DNA of 64,000 bases from Bacteroidota bacterium (GTDB taxonomy: Bacteria > Bacteroidota > Bacteroidia > Chitinophagales > JADJOU01): positions 62,001 to 126,000 of the forward strand of contig JADJOU010000008.1 in the NCBI GenBank assembly GCA_016713645.1, given 5' to 3'. Made by a program: the position numbers and the translations under genes. How positions within the stretch are numbered: the first letter of the stretch is position 1; every line of letters starts with the position of its first letter. Positions 48,310 to 56,253 of this stretch are shown here, in pieces. The notes beneath the pieces are model-generated. The model searched no databases. It was not told where the DNA came from and worked only from the letters and a program-made list of their open reading frames with translations.

Positions 48310-49695
48310 ATGAAACATTATTCAACCATAAACTGGGCAGAAAAAGATATAGATGAAGTGTATGATTTTTTCTATAACGAACTGCAAGAAGCAGAGCAAT
48401 TCATATTTTTTGAATGGCTTATGCAGCATTTTCCTGATTTGGAAATTGACTGGCTCGAAATCTTTGAAGATTTTACAGAAGTATTATTCCAAAACAACAA
48501 AATAGATACCGTTATTTCTTTCGTAGAATGGTATAAACTTAAAAATCCCACAGATTACAGCGAAAGGTATGAATTTATTGAAAGGGATTTATGCGACTAT
48601 TTTTTCTATAAAAAAGATCTTGAAAAATTGCAAGAAAGAATTGCCTTTATCCAGCAAAACCCAGTTCCTGCAATGGATGTATTAACGATTCGGCTACTTT
48701 ACCAACTTATTTATCATGGTTATTATGATATAGCAGTAAGCTATGCCGAAGCTGTTTGGAAACCGGTTGATGAATCGGATCAACTCTATGGATTTCCCGC
48801 CTATCCTTTTATAAATACAATTTATGTAAGCCAACTTCAAAAATGCTATAAAGCAGGCCTAAATAAAATTGACTTTGATGAAGAAAAGCTATTCCGTCAA
48901 ATAGTCACCATGGGTTTTGAAGACAATAAAGCCCTTTTTAGTGATGTATTACAAGCGCTAAAAGAAGATTTAGCCATTGCAGATATTATAGACAGTATTC
49001 AAAAAGGAAAGGACAACCATATGTTGATTTTGAATATCCACTTTTTAAAATACATGCTTGATACTTATCAAATACCTTTTGTTTTTTCTGAATGGATATG
49101 GAACTTTATTGCCACTACAGAAATATTCAGCAAGCATAAAGATGTTGAAAATTGGTTTTATATTGATGCTAAAACGCTAGATAAACACATTGCAAATAAA
49201 TTAGATCGTTTTTTAGGCTCAAATGAAGTGGAAATATTCGGTAAAGTATGGGGTCTCCATTTTGTTTTTGATTTTTTGCATCATCATCAATTATTGTCTG
49301 ATGAAAATCACGAAAAGCAGATTGAGAATATTTCATACTTCCGAAATGAAATAATGCGAATTGTGGGAGGCAATCTATGGCAAATGATGTTTGTATTTAA
49401 TTGGCCAAGAACAAATGATTATTTAGTTGATCCATCAGAACAATGGTTGTTTAATGAGACTTATCGTATGGATCAAACAGAAGCATTTGAAAAGGTTCAT
49501 AGGTATTTATCTATTTATAGTATTCCTGATAGAGTTAAAAAGGAACTGGAATTGAATAATTTGAACAAACAAAATCAGTTGCCAATGTGGTCGGGAAATA
49601 CTCCTTATGTAAAGCAAGAACCAAAAACAAGCAGAAATGAATTGTGCCCATGCGGGAGCGGAAAAAAATATAAAAAATGTTGCCTGAATAAATAA
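48310..49695 (+). CDS. SEC-C motif protein of unknown function
   Basis: Protein of 461 residues, start ATG at 48310 (MKHYSTINWAEKDIDE). The N-terminal 430 residues are mainly helical, rich in aromatic and acidic residues (FFYNELQEAEQFIFFEWLMQ), which hints at helical repeats, but no family was recognised. The C-terminus is a zinc-binding SEC-C motif: RNELCPCGSGKKYKKCC, as at the end of SecA and of many uncharacterised proteins. It lies among restriction remnants, so a defence or host-interaction role is possible but not shown. Confidence 0.7.
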   Translation: MKHYSTINWAEKDIDEVYDFFYNELQEAEQFIFFEWLMQHFPDLEIDWLEIFEDFTEVLFQNNKIDTVISFVEWYKLKNPTDYSERYEFIERDLCDYFFYKKDLEKLQERIAFIQQNPVPAMDVLTIRLLYQLIYHGYYDIAVSYAEAVWKPVDESDQLYGFPAYPFINTIYVSQLQKCYKAGLNKIDFDEEKLFRQIVTMGFEDNKALFSDVLQALKEDLAIADIIDSIQKGKDNHMLILNIHFLKYMLDTYQIPFVFSEWIWNFIATTEIFSKHKDVENWFYIDAKTLDKHIANKLDRFLGSNEVEIFGKVWGLHFVFDFLHHHQLLSDENHEKQIENISYFRNEIMRIVGGNLWQMMFVFNWPRTNDYLVDPSEQWLFNETYRMDQTEAFEKVHRYLSIYSIPDRVKKELELNNLNKQNQLPMWSGNTPYVKQEPKTSRNELCPCGSGKKYKKCCLNK

Positions 49696-50001
49696 AATAT
49701 AAATTTTCAAACAGATAAATGCCATATAATCCAAAAACAGACAACCACAAGGGATTGCCCCAACGCAAATCCATCCGCCTGAAAGGATATGATTATTCAC
49801 AGGCAGGGTTGTAATTTATTACAATCTGTGTGCAGGACAGGGCGTGTTTGTTTGGTGATGTTGTAAATGGCGAAATGATTTTGAATGATGCAGGAAAAAT
49901 GGTATCGTGAATTGGAAAATAAATATCCCAACAAAAAATGCCATGAAATGGTGGTGATGCCAAACCATTTTCATTGTATCATCGAAAATGTAAATACCGT
50001 G

Positions 50002-50025
50002 GGTGCAGACCTGCAAGTCTGCACC
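50002..50025. repeat. REP-like palindrome inside the transposase gene (1)
   Basis: GGTGCAGAC - CTGCAA - GTCTGCACC: 9-bp perfect arms, 6-base loop. In frame it encodes GADLQVCT. Confidence 0.7.
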
Positions 50026-50072
50026 GATGATATCGCGAATGCCCAATTGGATGAACCATTCGTTTCGGTTTC

Positions 50073-50118
50073 GGGCGAAGACATATGCTCGGTTCCGGGC
50101 GAACACATAGGTTCGCCC
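50073..50118. repeat. REP-like palindromes inside the transposase gene (2)
   Basis: GGGCGAAC - acatag - GTTCGCCC at 50097..50118, perfect 8-bp arms, preceded at 50073 by a decayed copy (GGGCGAAGACATATGCTCG). Together with the first palindrome this looks like a REP cluster that inserted in frame in the gene. Confidence 0.65.
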
Positions 50119-50332
50119 CTACATCGTGCGGTGCAATGGTTCAAAACAATGTCAACCAATGAATATATCCGTGGGGTAAAACAATTGGGGTGGAAATCAT
50201 TCAATGGCAAATTATGGCAACGCAATTATTGGGAACACATCATTCGCGAGGCACAATCCTATCATCGCATTGCGGAATATATAATCAACAATCCCAAAAA
50301 ATGGGAAACCGATAAATAAAACAAAGAATAAA

Positions 50333-51095
50333 ATGGGAATTACCATCCAATACGCCTCAGACCTTCATCTAGAATTCCCTGCCAATAAGAAATTCTTAAA
50401 GCAGCATCCTTTGCAGCCCATGGGAGATGTATTGGTATTGGCAGGAGACATTGTACCATTTATGGTAATGGATAAACACAAAGATTTTTTCAGCTATGTG
50501 GCAGACAATTTTAAAACGACCTATTGGTTGCCGGGCAATCATGAATATTACCATGTTGACATAACTGAAAAAAGCGGGGTGCTGCATGAAGCCATTCGCA
50601 GCAATGTGTTTTTGGTGAACAATATTTCGGTGGTGCATGAGCAGGTAAAACTCATATTCTCCACCCTTTGGAGCAAAATCAGTTCTAGCCACCAATGGCA
50701 GATTGAAAGAAGCATGAATGATTTTCGTTTGATAAAGCACAAAGGCTTCCGTTTTTCAGTAGAGCAATACAATCAATTGCATGCAGAGAGTGTGGCGTTT
50801 GTTCAGCATGAGCTAAACACAAATAAGGGGAACAAATAGCTGTTTTCACCCATCACTGCCCCACATTCTTGAATTACCCCCGCAATACAAAGGCAGCGTT
50901 TTGAATGAAGACTTTGCCGTGCAGCTGTTTGACATATTTGAATCATCTAAAATTGATGATTGGACATATGGACATCACCATTGCAACATTCGTGGGTTTG
51001 GCATAGGAAAAACTAAGCTTATTACAAATCAGTTGGGTTATGTGCAACAAAATGAACATGCGCAATTTGAACCGAATAAAGTAATTAAGTTGTGA
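50333..51095 (+). CDS. Calcineurin-like metallophosphoesterase (frameshifted)
   Basis: Predicted phosphoesterase, about 254 codons. Metal-site motifs in order: SDLHLEF (DxH), VLAGDIV (GD), LPGNHEYYH (GNHE), VFTHHCPT (THH) and DDWTYGHHHCN (GHxH). The last two are spread over other frames: one break near 50834 and one in a C5 run near 50876-50881, each explained by one lost base (NKG-Q-IAVFTHH; NYP-PQYKGSVLNEDF). Such proteins hydrolyse phosphomono- or diesters, nucleotide or nucleic acid substrates; the exact one is unknown. Starts 13 bases after the transposase. Confidence 0.78.
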
Positions 51096-51113
51096 AAATC
51101 AGAACAATAAACC

Positions 51114-51121
51114 TATATTTG
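51114..51121 (+). promoter_or_regulatory. Promoter of the AbiE-like pair (-7 box)
   Basis: TATATTTG matches TAnnTTTG; a TTG lies 21 bases upstream (51090..51092), close to the usual -33/-7 spacing. Initiation would be about 51128, inside an inverted repeat. Confidence 0.55.
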
Positions 51122-51124
51122 CAC

Positions 51125-51145
51125 AATAAAGCCAATCACTTTATT
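51125..51145. promoter_or_regulatory. Operator-like inverted repeat before the AbiE-like pair
   Basis: AATAAAG - ccaatca - CTTTATT, perfect 7-bp arms, placed over the expected transcription start. A direct repeat GCACAAT (51121 and 51148) brackets it. AbiEi antitoxins repress their own promoter through inverted repeats, so this is a candidate operator. Confidence 0.4.
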
Positions 51146-51164
51146 AAGCACAATCGGGTTTATT

Positions 51165-52187
51165 ATGGAGTATAAAATGGTGAAAACACTAAAATATATA
51201 GAGGAAACGTTGGGCATAAAGCCAATGGTAATACCAATAGCCAAAAGCTATCTAGACAGTCTTCCCATGTATATCGAAGAGACTTTTAAACTATACGCCA
51301 CAGACTTATTCAACACAGAAATCATTCTGGCTGAATTGAAAAATGAAGATGAACTAAGCATACAGCAAACCGAAAAACAGGTGAATCAGATTAAAAACTT
51401 GCTCCATCAAAAAGTGGTCGTCGTATTGGAAAACGTGCAAGCCTACAACCGCAAACGCTTGATTGAAAAAGGCATCAATTTTATTATTCCAGGAAAACAA
51501 TTATACATGCCGGATTTGCTGATTGACTTGCGGGAAAGTTTTGTACATCCAAAGACGAAACAAAAAAATGAGACACTGCTTCCGTCTGCACAATTTTTAT
51601 TGATTTACCATATCATTCATAGAAGTCCACAATGGAAATTGGAAGGACTTCCCTTTAAAGAGATTGCTCAGAAGTTGGGTTATACGCCAATGGCTATTAC
51701 AAATGCGATTGACAATTTGAAATACCATGAATTGGTAGATGTTGAGGGCGAAAAAGAAAAATGTATTCATTTTAGACATGAAAGGCATGAGTTGTGGAAC
51801 ATAGCTCAAGAACAAAATCTATTGGGTAATCCCGTCATTAAAACGGTATATGTAGATGAAAAACCCAGAGATCTTTTTCTGCTGTATAGCAATGCGTCTG
51901 CTTTGCCTCAATATACCGATTTGAACCCAAGCAGACAAAAATATTACGCCATTGAAAAAACGGTTTTTTATGGTTTGCAGAAAAGAAATGCATTAATTAA
52001 TCCAAACGATAATGAGGGTAGATATGCCTTGGAGGTGTGGAAATATAACCCATTGACTTTGGCGGATGAATTACCAAACGATATGCCGGTAGTAGATCCG
52101 CTTTCTTTATATCTAAGTATGAAGGAAAGCGAGGATGAGCGCATTGAAATAGCTTTAGACCAAATTTTAGAGAAATTTACATGGTAA
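51165..52187 (+). CDS. AbiEi-like antitoxin / winged-helix regulator
   Basis: Protein of 340 residues. Residues 1-140 form an alpha/beta domain (KVVVVLENVQAYNRKRLIEKGINFIIPGKQLYMPDLLIDL) seen in proteins annotated as MarR-like regulators; residues 155-215 are a winged helix (GLPFKEIAQKLGYTPMAITNAIDNLKYHELV); the rest is a C-terminal domain ending VVDPLSLYLSMKESEDERIEIALDQILE, much like the end of AbiEi antitoxins. The stop overlaps the nucleotidyltransferase start by 7 bases, the usual antitoxin-toxin order. I infer a type IV antitoxin that autorepresses its promoter. The central rather than N-terminal position of the winged helix distinguishes it from classic AbiEi. Confidence 0.65.
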   Translation: MEYKMVKTLKYIEETLGIKPMVIPIAKSYLDSLPMYIEETFKLYATDLFNTEIILAELKNEDELSIQQTEKQVNQIKNLLHQKVVVVLENVQAYNRKRLIEKGINFIIPGKQLYMPDLLIDLRESFVHPKTKQKNETLLPSAQFLLIYHIIHRSPQWKLEGLPFKEIAQKLGYTPMAITNAIDNLKYHELVDVEGEKEKCIHFRHERHELWNIAQEQNLLGNPVIKTVYVDEKPRDLFLLYSNASALPQYTDLNPSRQKYYAIEKTVFYGLQKRNALINPNDNEGRYALEVWKYNPLTLADELPNDMPVVDPLSLYLSMKESEDERIEIALDQILEKFTW

Positions 52188-52960
52188 GAGGATTAGACGT
52201 ATTTAAAAAATACTTTGAGAAGTATCCAGGTAATTATGTGATTATTGGTGGAACAGCTTGTGATATTATTATTGATGAAGCAGGCTTTGTGCCCAGAGCG
52301 ACTAAGGATATAGACATTATTTTGGTGGTGGAAGCACTTAGTTCAGAATTTGTTAAACAATTTTGGACGTTTATTACTGACGGCAAGTATCAACAAAGGG
52401 AAAAAAGCAATGACGAAAGAGAATATTACCGATTTATTAAACCTGAAAATACAGACTTTCCACATCAAATAGAACTGTTTTCAAGAACTCCCGATGCAAT
52501 TGTTTTAGAAGGCGAGGCATATCTTACACCAATTCCTGTTGATGATGACCTGTCTAATTTATCAGCCATATTATTGAATGATGACTATTACAATTACATG
52601 ATTGAACACAGTAAGTTAGAAGATGGTATTCACTATGCCAATATTGAAGCATTGATTTGTTTGAAAGCAAAAGCATATTTAGAAATAAAAGAGCGAATAG
52701 AAAAAGGCAGCACAGAAGATGCAAAGCAATTGAAAAAACACAAAGCGGATGTGTTTAGATTGACAGTAATGCTTACACCAGATTCAATATTTGAATTACC
52801 CGAAATTATTCAATCCCATGTTAATCAATTTGCAGCGTTAGTTTCCAATGAATTGCCTGACAAAGCCATTTTTAAAGAGATGGGATTGGTGAATGTAGAC
52901 CCAAATCGTTTATTTGAGCAATTCAAAAAGTCATTCAAAGTAAACATAGATGAAGCATAG
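52181..52960 (+). CDS. AbiEii-like nucleotidyltransferase (putative toxin)
   Basis: Protein of 259 residues with a minimal nucleotidyltransferase core: YVIIGGTACDIII, then RATKDIDIILVV, giving the GG-x-A plus DxD pattern of AbiEii/MNT-type enzymes. The third acid may be in HQIELFSRTPD. AbiEii/MenT toxins add nucleotides (for example to tRNA ends) and stop growth in phage-infected cells. Start ATG within the upstream gene. Intact frame, unlike most neighbours. It could also be a non-toxic nucleotidyltransferase; toxicity is inferred only from pairing. Confidence 0.7.
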   Translation: MVRGLDVFKKYFEKYPGNYVIIGGTACDIIIDEAGFVPRATKDIDIILVVEALSSEFVKQFWTFITDGKYQQREKSNDEREYYRFIKPENTDFPHQIELFSRTPDAIVLEGEAYLTPIPVDDDLSNLSAILLNDDYYNYMIEHSKLEDGIHYANIEALICLKAKAYLEIKERIEKGSTEDAKQLKKHKADVFRLTVMLTPDSIFELPEIIQSHVNQFAALVSNELPDKAIFKEMGLVNVDPNRLFEQFKKSFKVNIDEA

Positions 52961-53126
52961 CGGATTTAGGAAAAGATTATGATTAGAAAATACCCAAAGC
53001 TATACACGACAAAACCAGCATGTAAAGAAACGGCACTTTACTATATACGTCCACCTCATTATACCTTCAAAATTGCAGCTTAATGCCATTCGCACCCCAT
53101 AGCTCATCATTCATAACTCAATAAAG
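52961..53126. other. Spacer, nothing recognised
   Basis: 166 bases between the nucleotidyltransferase and the hsdR fragment; no gene or repeat was seen. Confidence 0.4.
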
Positions 53127-53426
53127 ATGGAAACACCAAGTTTTAAAGAAGACCATATTAGCCAGATTCCGGCATTGCAAATGCTAGTGAATTTGGGTTA
53201 TACCTATTTGAGTCCAGCAGAAGCAGAAAGACAGAGAGGAGGCAAAACCACCAATGTATTGTTGGAAGATGTATTGCGGAAACAATTGAAGGAAATCAAT
53301 GATTTCTCTTCGCGCATGTTGGCGGGCGTGCTCAAGAAATATGGCTCAGATAGCCATGAATACGAACAAGCCGGCGGAACGATGAAGAGCAAAATCAAGC
53401 GCAAGCCGAATCAGAAAGCCGCATAG
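53127..53426 (+). CDS. HsdR N-terminal fragment fused to an unrelated tail
   Basis: 99-residue open frame. Residues 1-61 match the N-terminus of type I restriction HsdR subunits (SFKEDHISQIPALQMLVNLGYTYLSPAEAE, GGKTTNVLLEDVLRKQLKEIN). The remainder (SRMLAGVLKKYGSDSHEYEQAGGT, KSKIKRKP) resembles the C-terminus of a different family of short conserved proteins. It therefore looks like a deletion chimera of two genes that stayed in frame. It lacks the nuclease and helicase of HsdR and is followed by a good terminator; any function is unknown. Confidence 0.6.
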   Translation: METPSFKEDHISQIPALQMLVNLGYTYLSPAEAERQRGGKTTNVLLEDVLRKQLKEINDFSSRMLAGVLKKYGSDSHEYEQAGGTMKSKIKRKPNQKAA

Positions 53427-53466
53427 TTACAACAGAACTTTTGCAAGGAATTAAAATTAAAAAACA

Positions 53467-53495
53467 AACGCCGCATATTATTGCGGCGTTTTTTG
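53467..53495 (+). terminator. Rho-independent terminator
   Basis: Perfect 9-bp stem AACGCCGCA / TGCGGCGTT, 6-base loop, then a T-rich tail. It ends the accessory region, 40 bases after the hsdR fragment. Confidence 0.85.
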
Positions 53496-53536
53496 TTTTG
53501 TATAAATTCGGAATCAATGGTTTATGAAATCTAACT

Positions 53537-53638
53537 CTAATTAACTTTCTCAAACCTCGCCGGAAAATGCCTCAAAAACATTGGCTTAAGCAGAATTTAA
53601 TATATTGTTTTTATGTCCTCCATTAAGAGGATATCTTC
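53537..53638 (-). pseudogene. 3' remnant of a tryptophanase-like gene
   Basis: On the minus strand EDILLMEDIKTIY, a TAA, then ILLKPMFLRHFPARFEKVN and TAG. This aligns with the end of the intact tnaA 2.7 kb to the right (FEDILKLRN..., PAFLRHFTATFEKLN), sharing EDIL, FLRHF and FEK-x-N-stop. The nucleotides share AAAATGCCTCAAAAA. No upstream part of the gene is left. Confidence 0.65.
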
Positions 53639-53732
53639 GTAGGGCTAAAGAGGTATTTGAAAACAGGTGCGGTTTAGAGATTAAAAAGGTGAAGGCTCTT
53701 AAAAAAGTGGGCGTCTTAAAAACGAAATAACC

Positions 53733-53740
53733 TACTTTTG
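53733..53740 (+). promoter_or_regulatory. -7 box of the Crp/Fnr gene
   Basis: TACTTTTG fits TAnnTTTG and ends 7 bases before the ATG, which predicts a transcript starting at or just before the start codon. Confidence 0.45.
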
Positions 53741-53747
53741 TTTCACC

Positions 53748-54340
53748 ATGAATATTGATTCAAATTTTTTAATAGGCAAAGGAGCGGTTTTAAAAAGTAC
53801 AAGAACGGAAATATAATTTTCTTTGAAAATGACGAAGCGAATTACTATTATCAAGTGATATCTGGGAAAGTGAAAATGGTAAATTTAAATGAAGATGGGA
53901 AAGAATATATCCAAGGACTTTTTGTTGCTGGATGCAGCTTTGGCGAACCACCAATGCTTATAAAAATGCCCTATCCATGTACTGCAATTTCAATTGGAGA
54001 ATCAACAGTTTTGAAATTAGGAAGAGAGATGTTTCTCAATATATTAAAAGAATCGCCAGAGACGTGTCAGCAATTTCTAATAATTTTAGCTAAGCGAATT
54101 TATGGAAAATCTAAATCAGCAGGGAATATAATTAATCACTCCCCCGAGGATAAAATATTGGGGTTTTTAAGAAATGAAAAAGCAAAACTAAGTCTTTCAA
54201 AAGAGAAGATTTTGTTCCCCTTTACACGGCAGGAAATTGCTAATTCTACAGGACTTCGTGTAGAAACAGTCATTAGAACTATTGTAAAAATGAAAGAGGC
54301 GAACAAGCTGGAAATTATAAATAGGAAAATACACTTTTAA
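53748..54340 (+). CDS. Crp/Fnr family transcription regulator (frameshifted)
   Basis: About 197 codons. Cyclic-nucleotide-binding-like beta-roll (NGNIIFFENDEANYYYQVISGKVKM, GQ-type FVAGCSFGEPPML), dimer helix, then a Crp-type helix-turn-helix: TRQEIANSTGLRVETVIRTIVKMKEANKLEI. The start ATG at 53748 gives NIDSNFLIGKGAVLK; the frame breaks in an A5 run (53792-53796) and one extra A restores it. No FNR-type Cys cluster is visible. Position beside nitrogen-oxide genes points to an NNR/DNR-like regulator that senses NO or a related signal. The next gene starts 1 base after its stop. Confidence 0.8.
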
Positions 54341-54341
54341 G

Positions 54342-55559
54342 ATGGGACGGCAAATAAACTGGATAAAAATTTCGTTATTAAATTTGTTAATTGTTGCCTT
54401 GATTGGTGTGTTAATGCGGTATAAAATTGGATTTGAATTACTGGTTTTTGATCAAAAGCATTTACAAACGGCACATTCAAATTTTGCATTTTCAGGTTGG
54501 ATTTCACAAACATTGATGGCTTTGATGGTATATGCGCTGCATGGAAAAATTCATGAAGAAAGAGAAAGATTGTACAATAGAATTTTACAGGGGAATTTGT
54601 TTTTTGCCTACGGAATGCTGATTTCTTATGCCTTGCAAGGATATGGATTATATTCAATTGCGTTTTCAATTTGCGCAATATTTATTTCTTTTGTTTTTGC
54701 CAAATGCTATTTTAAAGATTGTAGAACGATTGATTTAAATGGGGGAGAATTATGGTTTCAAGCTGCGTTGTTTTTTAATATCTTATCATCACTGGGTGGA
54801 TTTGCGCTAAGTGCGATGATGATAACAAAAAATCTAAGCCAACATTTATATTTAATGGCGACATATTGGTATTTGCATTTTCAATATAATGGCTGGTTTT
54901 TCTTTGCTTGCATGGGGCTCTTTTTTGTGTTTATTAAATCAAAACATGCCACTTTCAACCAAAAGAAATCAATGTTTTGGCTATTTTGCGCAAGTTGCAT
55001 TCCTGCTTATGGTTTGTCAATCTTATGGACAGATTTGCCCGTTGCTATTTATGTAATCGTTGTACTTGCAGCGATAGCACAATTATGGGGATGGGGCGAA
55101 ATCGTCTTGGAACTGAGAAGAAGTTCTTTTTTTGAATTAAGTAAAGTTGACAAATTAAGTAAGACTCTATTCACATTAGGCTTTCTTTCTTTGACAATCA
55201 AATTGTGTTTGCAATTGGGCTCTACTGTTCCAGCAATTAGCAAAATGGCATTTGGCTTTAGGCCCATTGTAATTGCTTATTTGCACTTAGTTTTATTGGC
55301 ATTTACGACTGTTTTTTTAATAGCCTATATTTATTCCAAAGAATTAATAACAATAAATAAAGGGACAATTATTGGGATAGGAATTTTTGTTTCTGGAATA
55401 TATTTAAATGAGATTGTTCTGGCAACGCAAGGAATATTTTCATTGAGTTATACAATGGTTCCCTATGTAAATTCAATATTACTAGGAATCTCTGTTTTCA
55501 TATTTATAGGGTTATTCATCTTGTTTATGGCTCAGAATAAACCTAGTATTGTTAAATGA
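54342..55559 (+). CDS. Polytopic membrane protein, haem-copper-oxidase-like (unknown function)
   Basis: 405 residues and about 12 hydrophobic helices. Conserved-looking His lie in helices: His45 (TAHSNFAFSGW), His179 (YWYLHFQYNGWFFF) and His315 (IAYLHLVLLAF). The pattern recalls haem ligands of cytochrome oxidase/NO reductase subunit I and of NnrS-type proteins, without a full metal centre. Homologs occur in Bacteroidota near denitrification genes as I recall; no biochemical role is known to me. It is one base from the Crp/Fnr gene, so the two are probably co-expressed. A role in NO handling or sensing is inference. Confidence 0.6.
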   Translation: MGRQINWIKISLLNLLIVALIGVLMRYKIGFELLVFDQKHLQTAHSNFAFSGWISQTLMALMVYALHGKIHEERERLYNRILQGNLFFAYGMLISYALQGYGLYSIAFSICAIFISFVFAKCYFKDCRTIDLNGGELWFQAALFFNILSSLGGFALSAMMITKNLSQHLYLMATYWYLHFQYNGWFFFACMGLFFVFIKSKHATFNQKKSMFWLFCASCIPAYGLSILWTDLPVAIYVIVVLAAIAQLWGWGEIVLELRRSSFFELSKVDKLSKTLFTLGFLSLTIKLCLQLGSTVPAISKMAFGFRPIVIAYLHLVLLAFTTVFLIAYIYSKELITINKGTIIGIGIFVSGIYLNEIVLATQGIFSLSYTMVPYVNSILLGISVFIFIGLFILFMAQNKPSIVK

Positions 55560-55565
55560 GTGATT

Positions 55566-55581
55566 TGTGATTTAAGTCATA
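55566..55581. promoter_or_regulatory. Crp/Fnr-type binding site before the fasciclin gene
   Basis: TGTGA-TTTAAG-TCATA matches the CRP consensus TGTGA-N6-TCACA in 9 of 10 bases. Its centre is about 43 bases before the start predicted from the -7 box at 55603, i.e. near the class II activator position (-41.5). Confidence 0.5.
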
Positions 55582-55602
55582 AAACAGAGGGGCAAACTTA
55601 TT

Positions 55603-55610
55603 TAGATTTG
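55603..55610 (+). promoter_or_regulatory. -7 box of the fasciclin gene
   Basis: TAGATTTG fits TAnnTTTG; no -33 TTTG is present at 19-base spacing, as in activator-dependent promoters. Confidence 0.5.
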
Positions 55611-55626
55611 TGAAAAAAATAAATTA

Positions 55627-56181
55627 ATGAAATCATTATTAAACACTTTAGCATGCGCATCTGCTATGTTTTTATTTTCTTGTAATTCCGGTGGAGAAGC
55701 TTCTAAAACGGAGGATGCTCAATCGACAGCAGAGCAAGGGACAGGTCAATCAGGGGTCAAGGATGAATCATCGTCTCCGAATGTTGTTCAAGTTGCCGTT
55801 GGCAGTAAAGACCATACTACGTTGGTTGCGGCGGTAAAAGCTGCGGGATTGGTGGATGCATTGAGCAATGCAGGACCGTTTACCGTTTTTGCGCCAACAA
55901 ATGCAGCATTTGACAAATTACCTGCAGGAACTGTCGAAGGGCTGTTAAAGCCAGAAAAATTGGAAGATTTGAAAGGGATTTTAGAATACCATACTTATGT
56001 AGGGACATTAAAACCAGAATATATGAATGATGGTCAGTCATACGAACAAGTAAATGGCGGGAAAATCAGTATTTCAAAGCAAGGAGAAAAAATAATGATA
56101 AATGGGAAAGCGACAATTTTAGCGTCAATTCCAACATCAAATGGGATTATTCATGTTATTGATGAAGTGTTATTGCCATAA
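55627..56181 (+). CDS. Fasciclin (FAS1) domain lipoprotein
   Basis: Lipoprotein of 184 residues (lipobox FLFSC, Cys about 19) with a Ser/Thr/Glu/Gln-rich linker and a FAS1 domain: TLVAAVKAAGLVDALSNAGPFTVFAPTNAAFDKLP, ILEYHTYVGTL, and NGIIHVIDEVLLP, complete H1 and H2 motifs. FAS1 domains mediate adhesion or stabilise partner proteins; members are frequent beside clade II nos and other anaerobic respiration genes in Bacteroidota as I recall. It has its own promoter with a Crp-like site and a terminator. Partner unknown. Confidence 0.85.
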   Translation: MKSLLNTLACASAMFLFSCNSGGEASKTEDAQSTAEQGTGQSGVKDESSSPNVVQVAVGSKDHTTLVAAVKAAGLVDALSNAGPFTVFAPTNAAFDKLPAGTVEGLLKPEKLEDLKGILEYHTYVGTLKPEYMNDGQSYEQVNGGKISISKQGEKIMINGKATILASIPTSNGIIHVIDEVLLP

Positions 56182-56203
56182 TAGCACATAGAAATTTTTA
56201 CAT

Positions 56204-56240
56204 TAAAAACGCTAGAATGAATACTCTAGCGTTTTTTTTA
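56204..56240. terminator. Bidirectional terminator between the fasciclin gene and tnaA
   Basis: AACGCTAGA / TCTAGCGTT, perfect 9-bp stem with 8-base loop and an eight-base T run on the right and A run on the left; it serves both convergent genes. Confidence 0.85.
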
Positions 56241-56253
56241 TTTTAGAAAAACC

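Larger units (their letters stand above)
49718..50319 (+). pseudogene. REP-associated tyrosine transposase (RAYT), broken
   Basis: Y1-family (IS200-like) transposase of the RAYT type, which mobilises REP palindromes. ATG at 49718 gives NHKGLPQRKSIRLKGYDYSQAGL, then TAA at 49812..49814 where relatives have Tyr, then FITICVQDRACLFGDVVNGEMILNDAGKM, a frameshift near 49900, and LENKYPNKKCHEMVVMPNHFHCIIEN with the His-x-His metal motif (HFH). The catalytic Tyr region follows (SYHRIAEYIINNPKKW). A non-homologous insert (VGADLQVCTDD...EHIGSP) sits in the middle and is made of palindromes. Two lesions make it a pseudogene unless sequence errors. Confidence 0.75.

Noticed and set aside
53640..53732. 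Short plus-strand frame ending KKVKALKKVGVLKTK before the Crp/Fnr gene
   Set aside because: About 35 Lys-rich codons, no start with support and no recognisable family; more likely chance or an unreadable relic.
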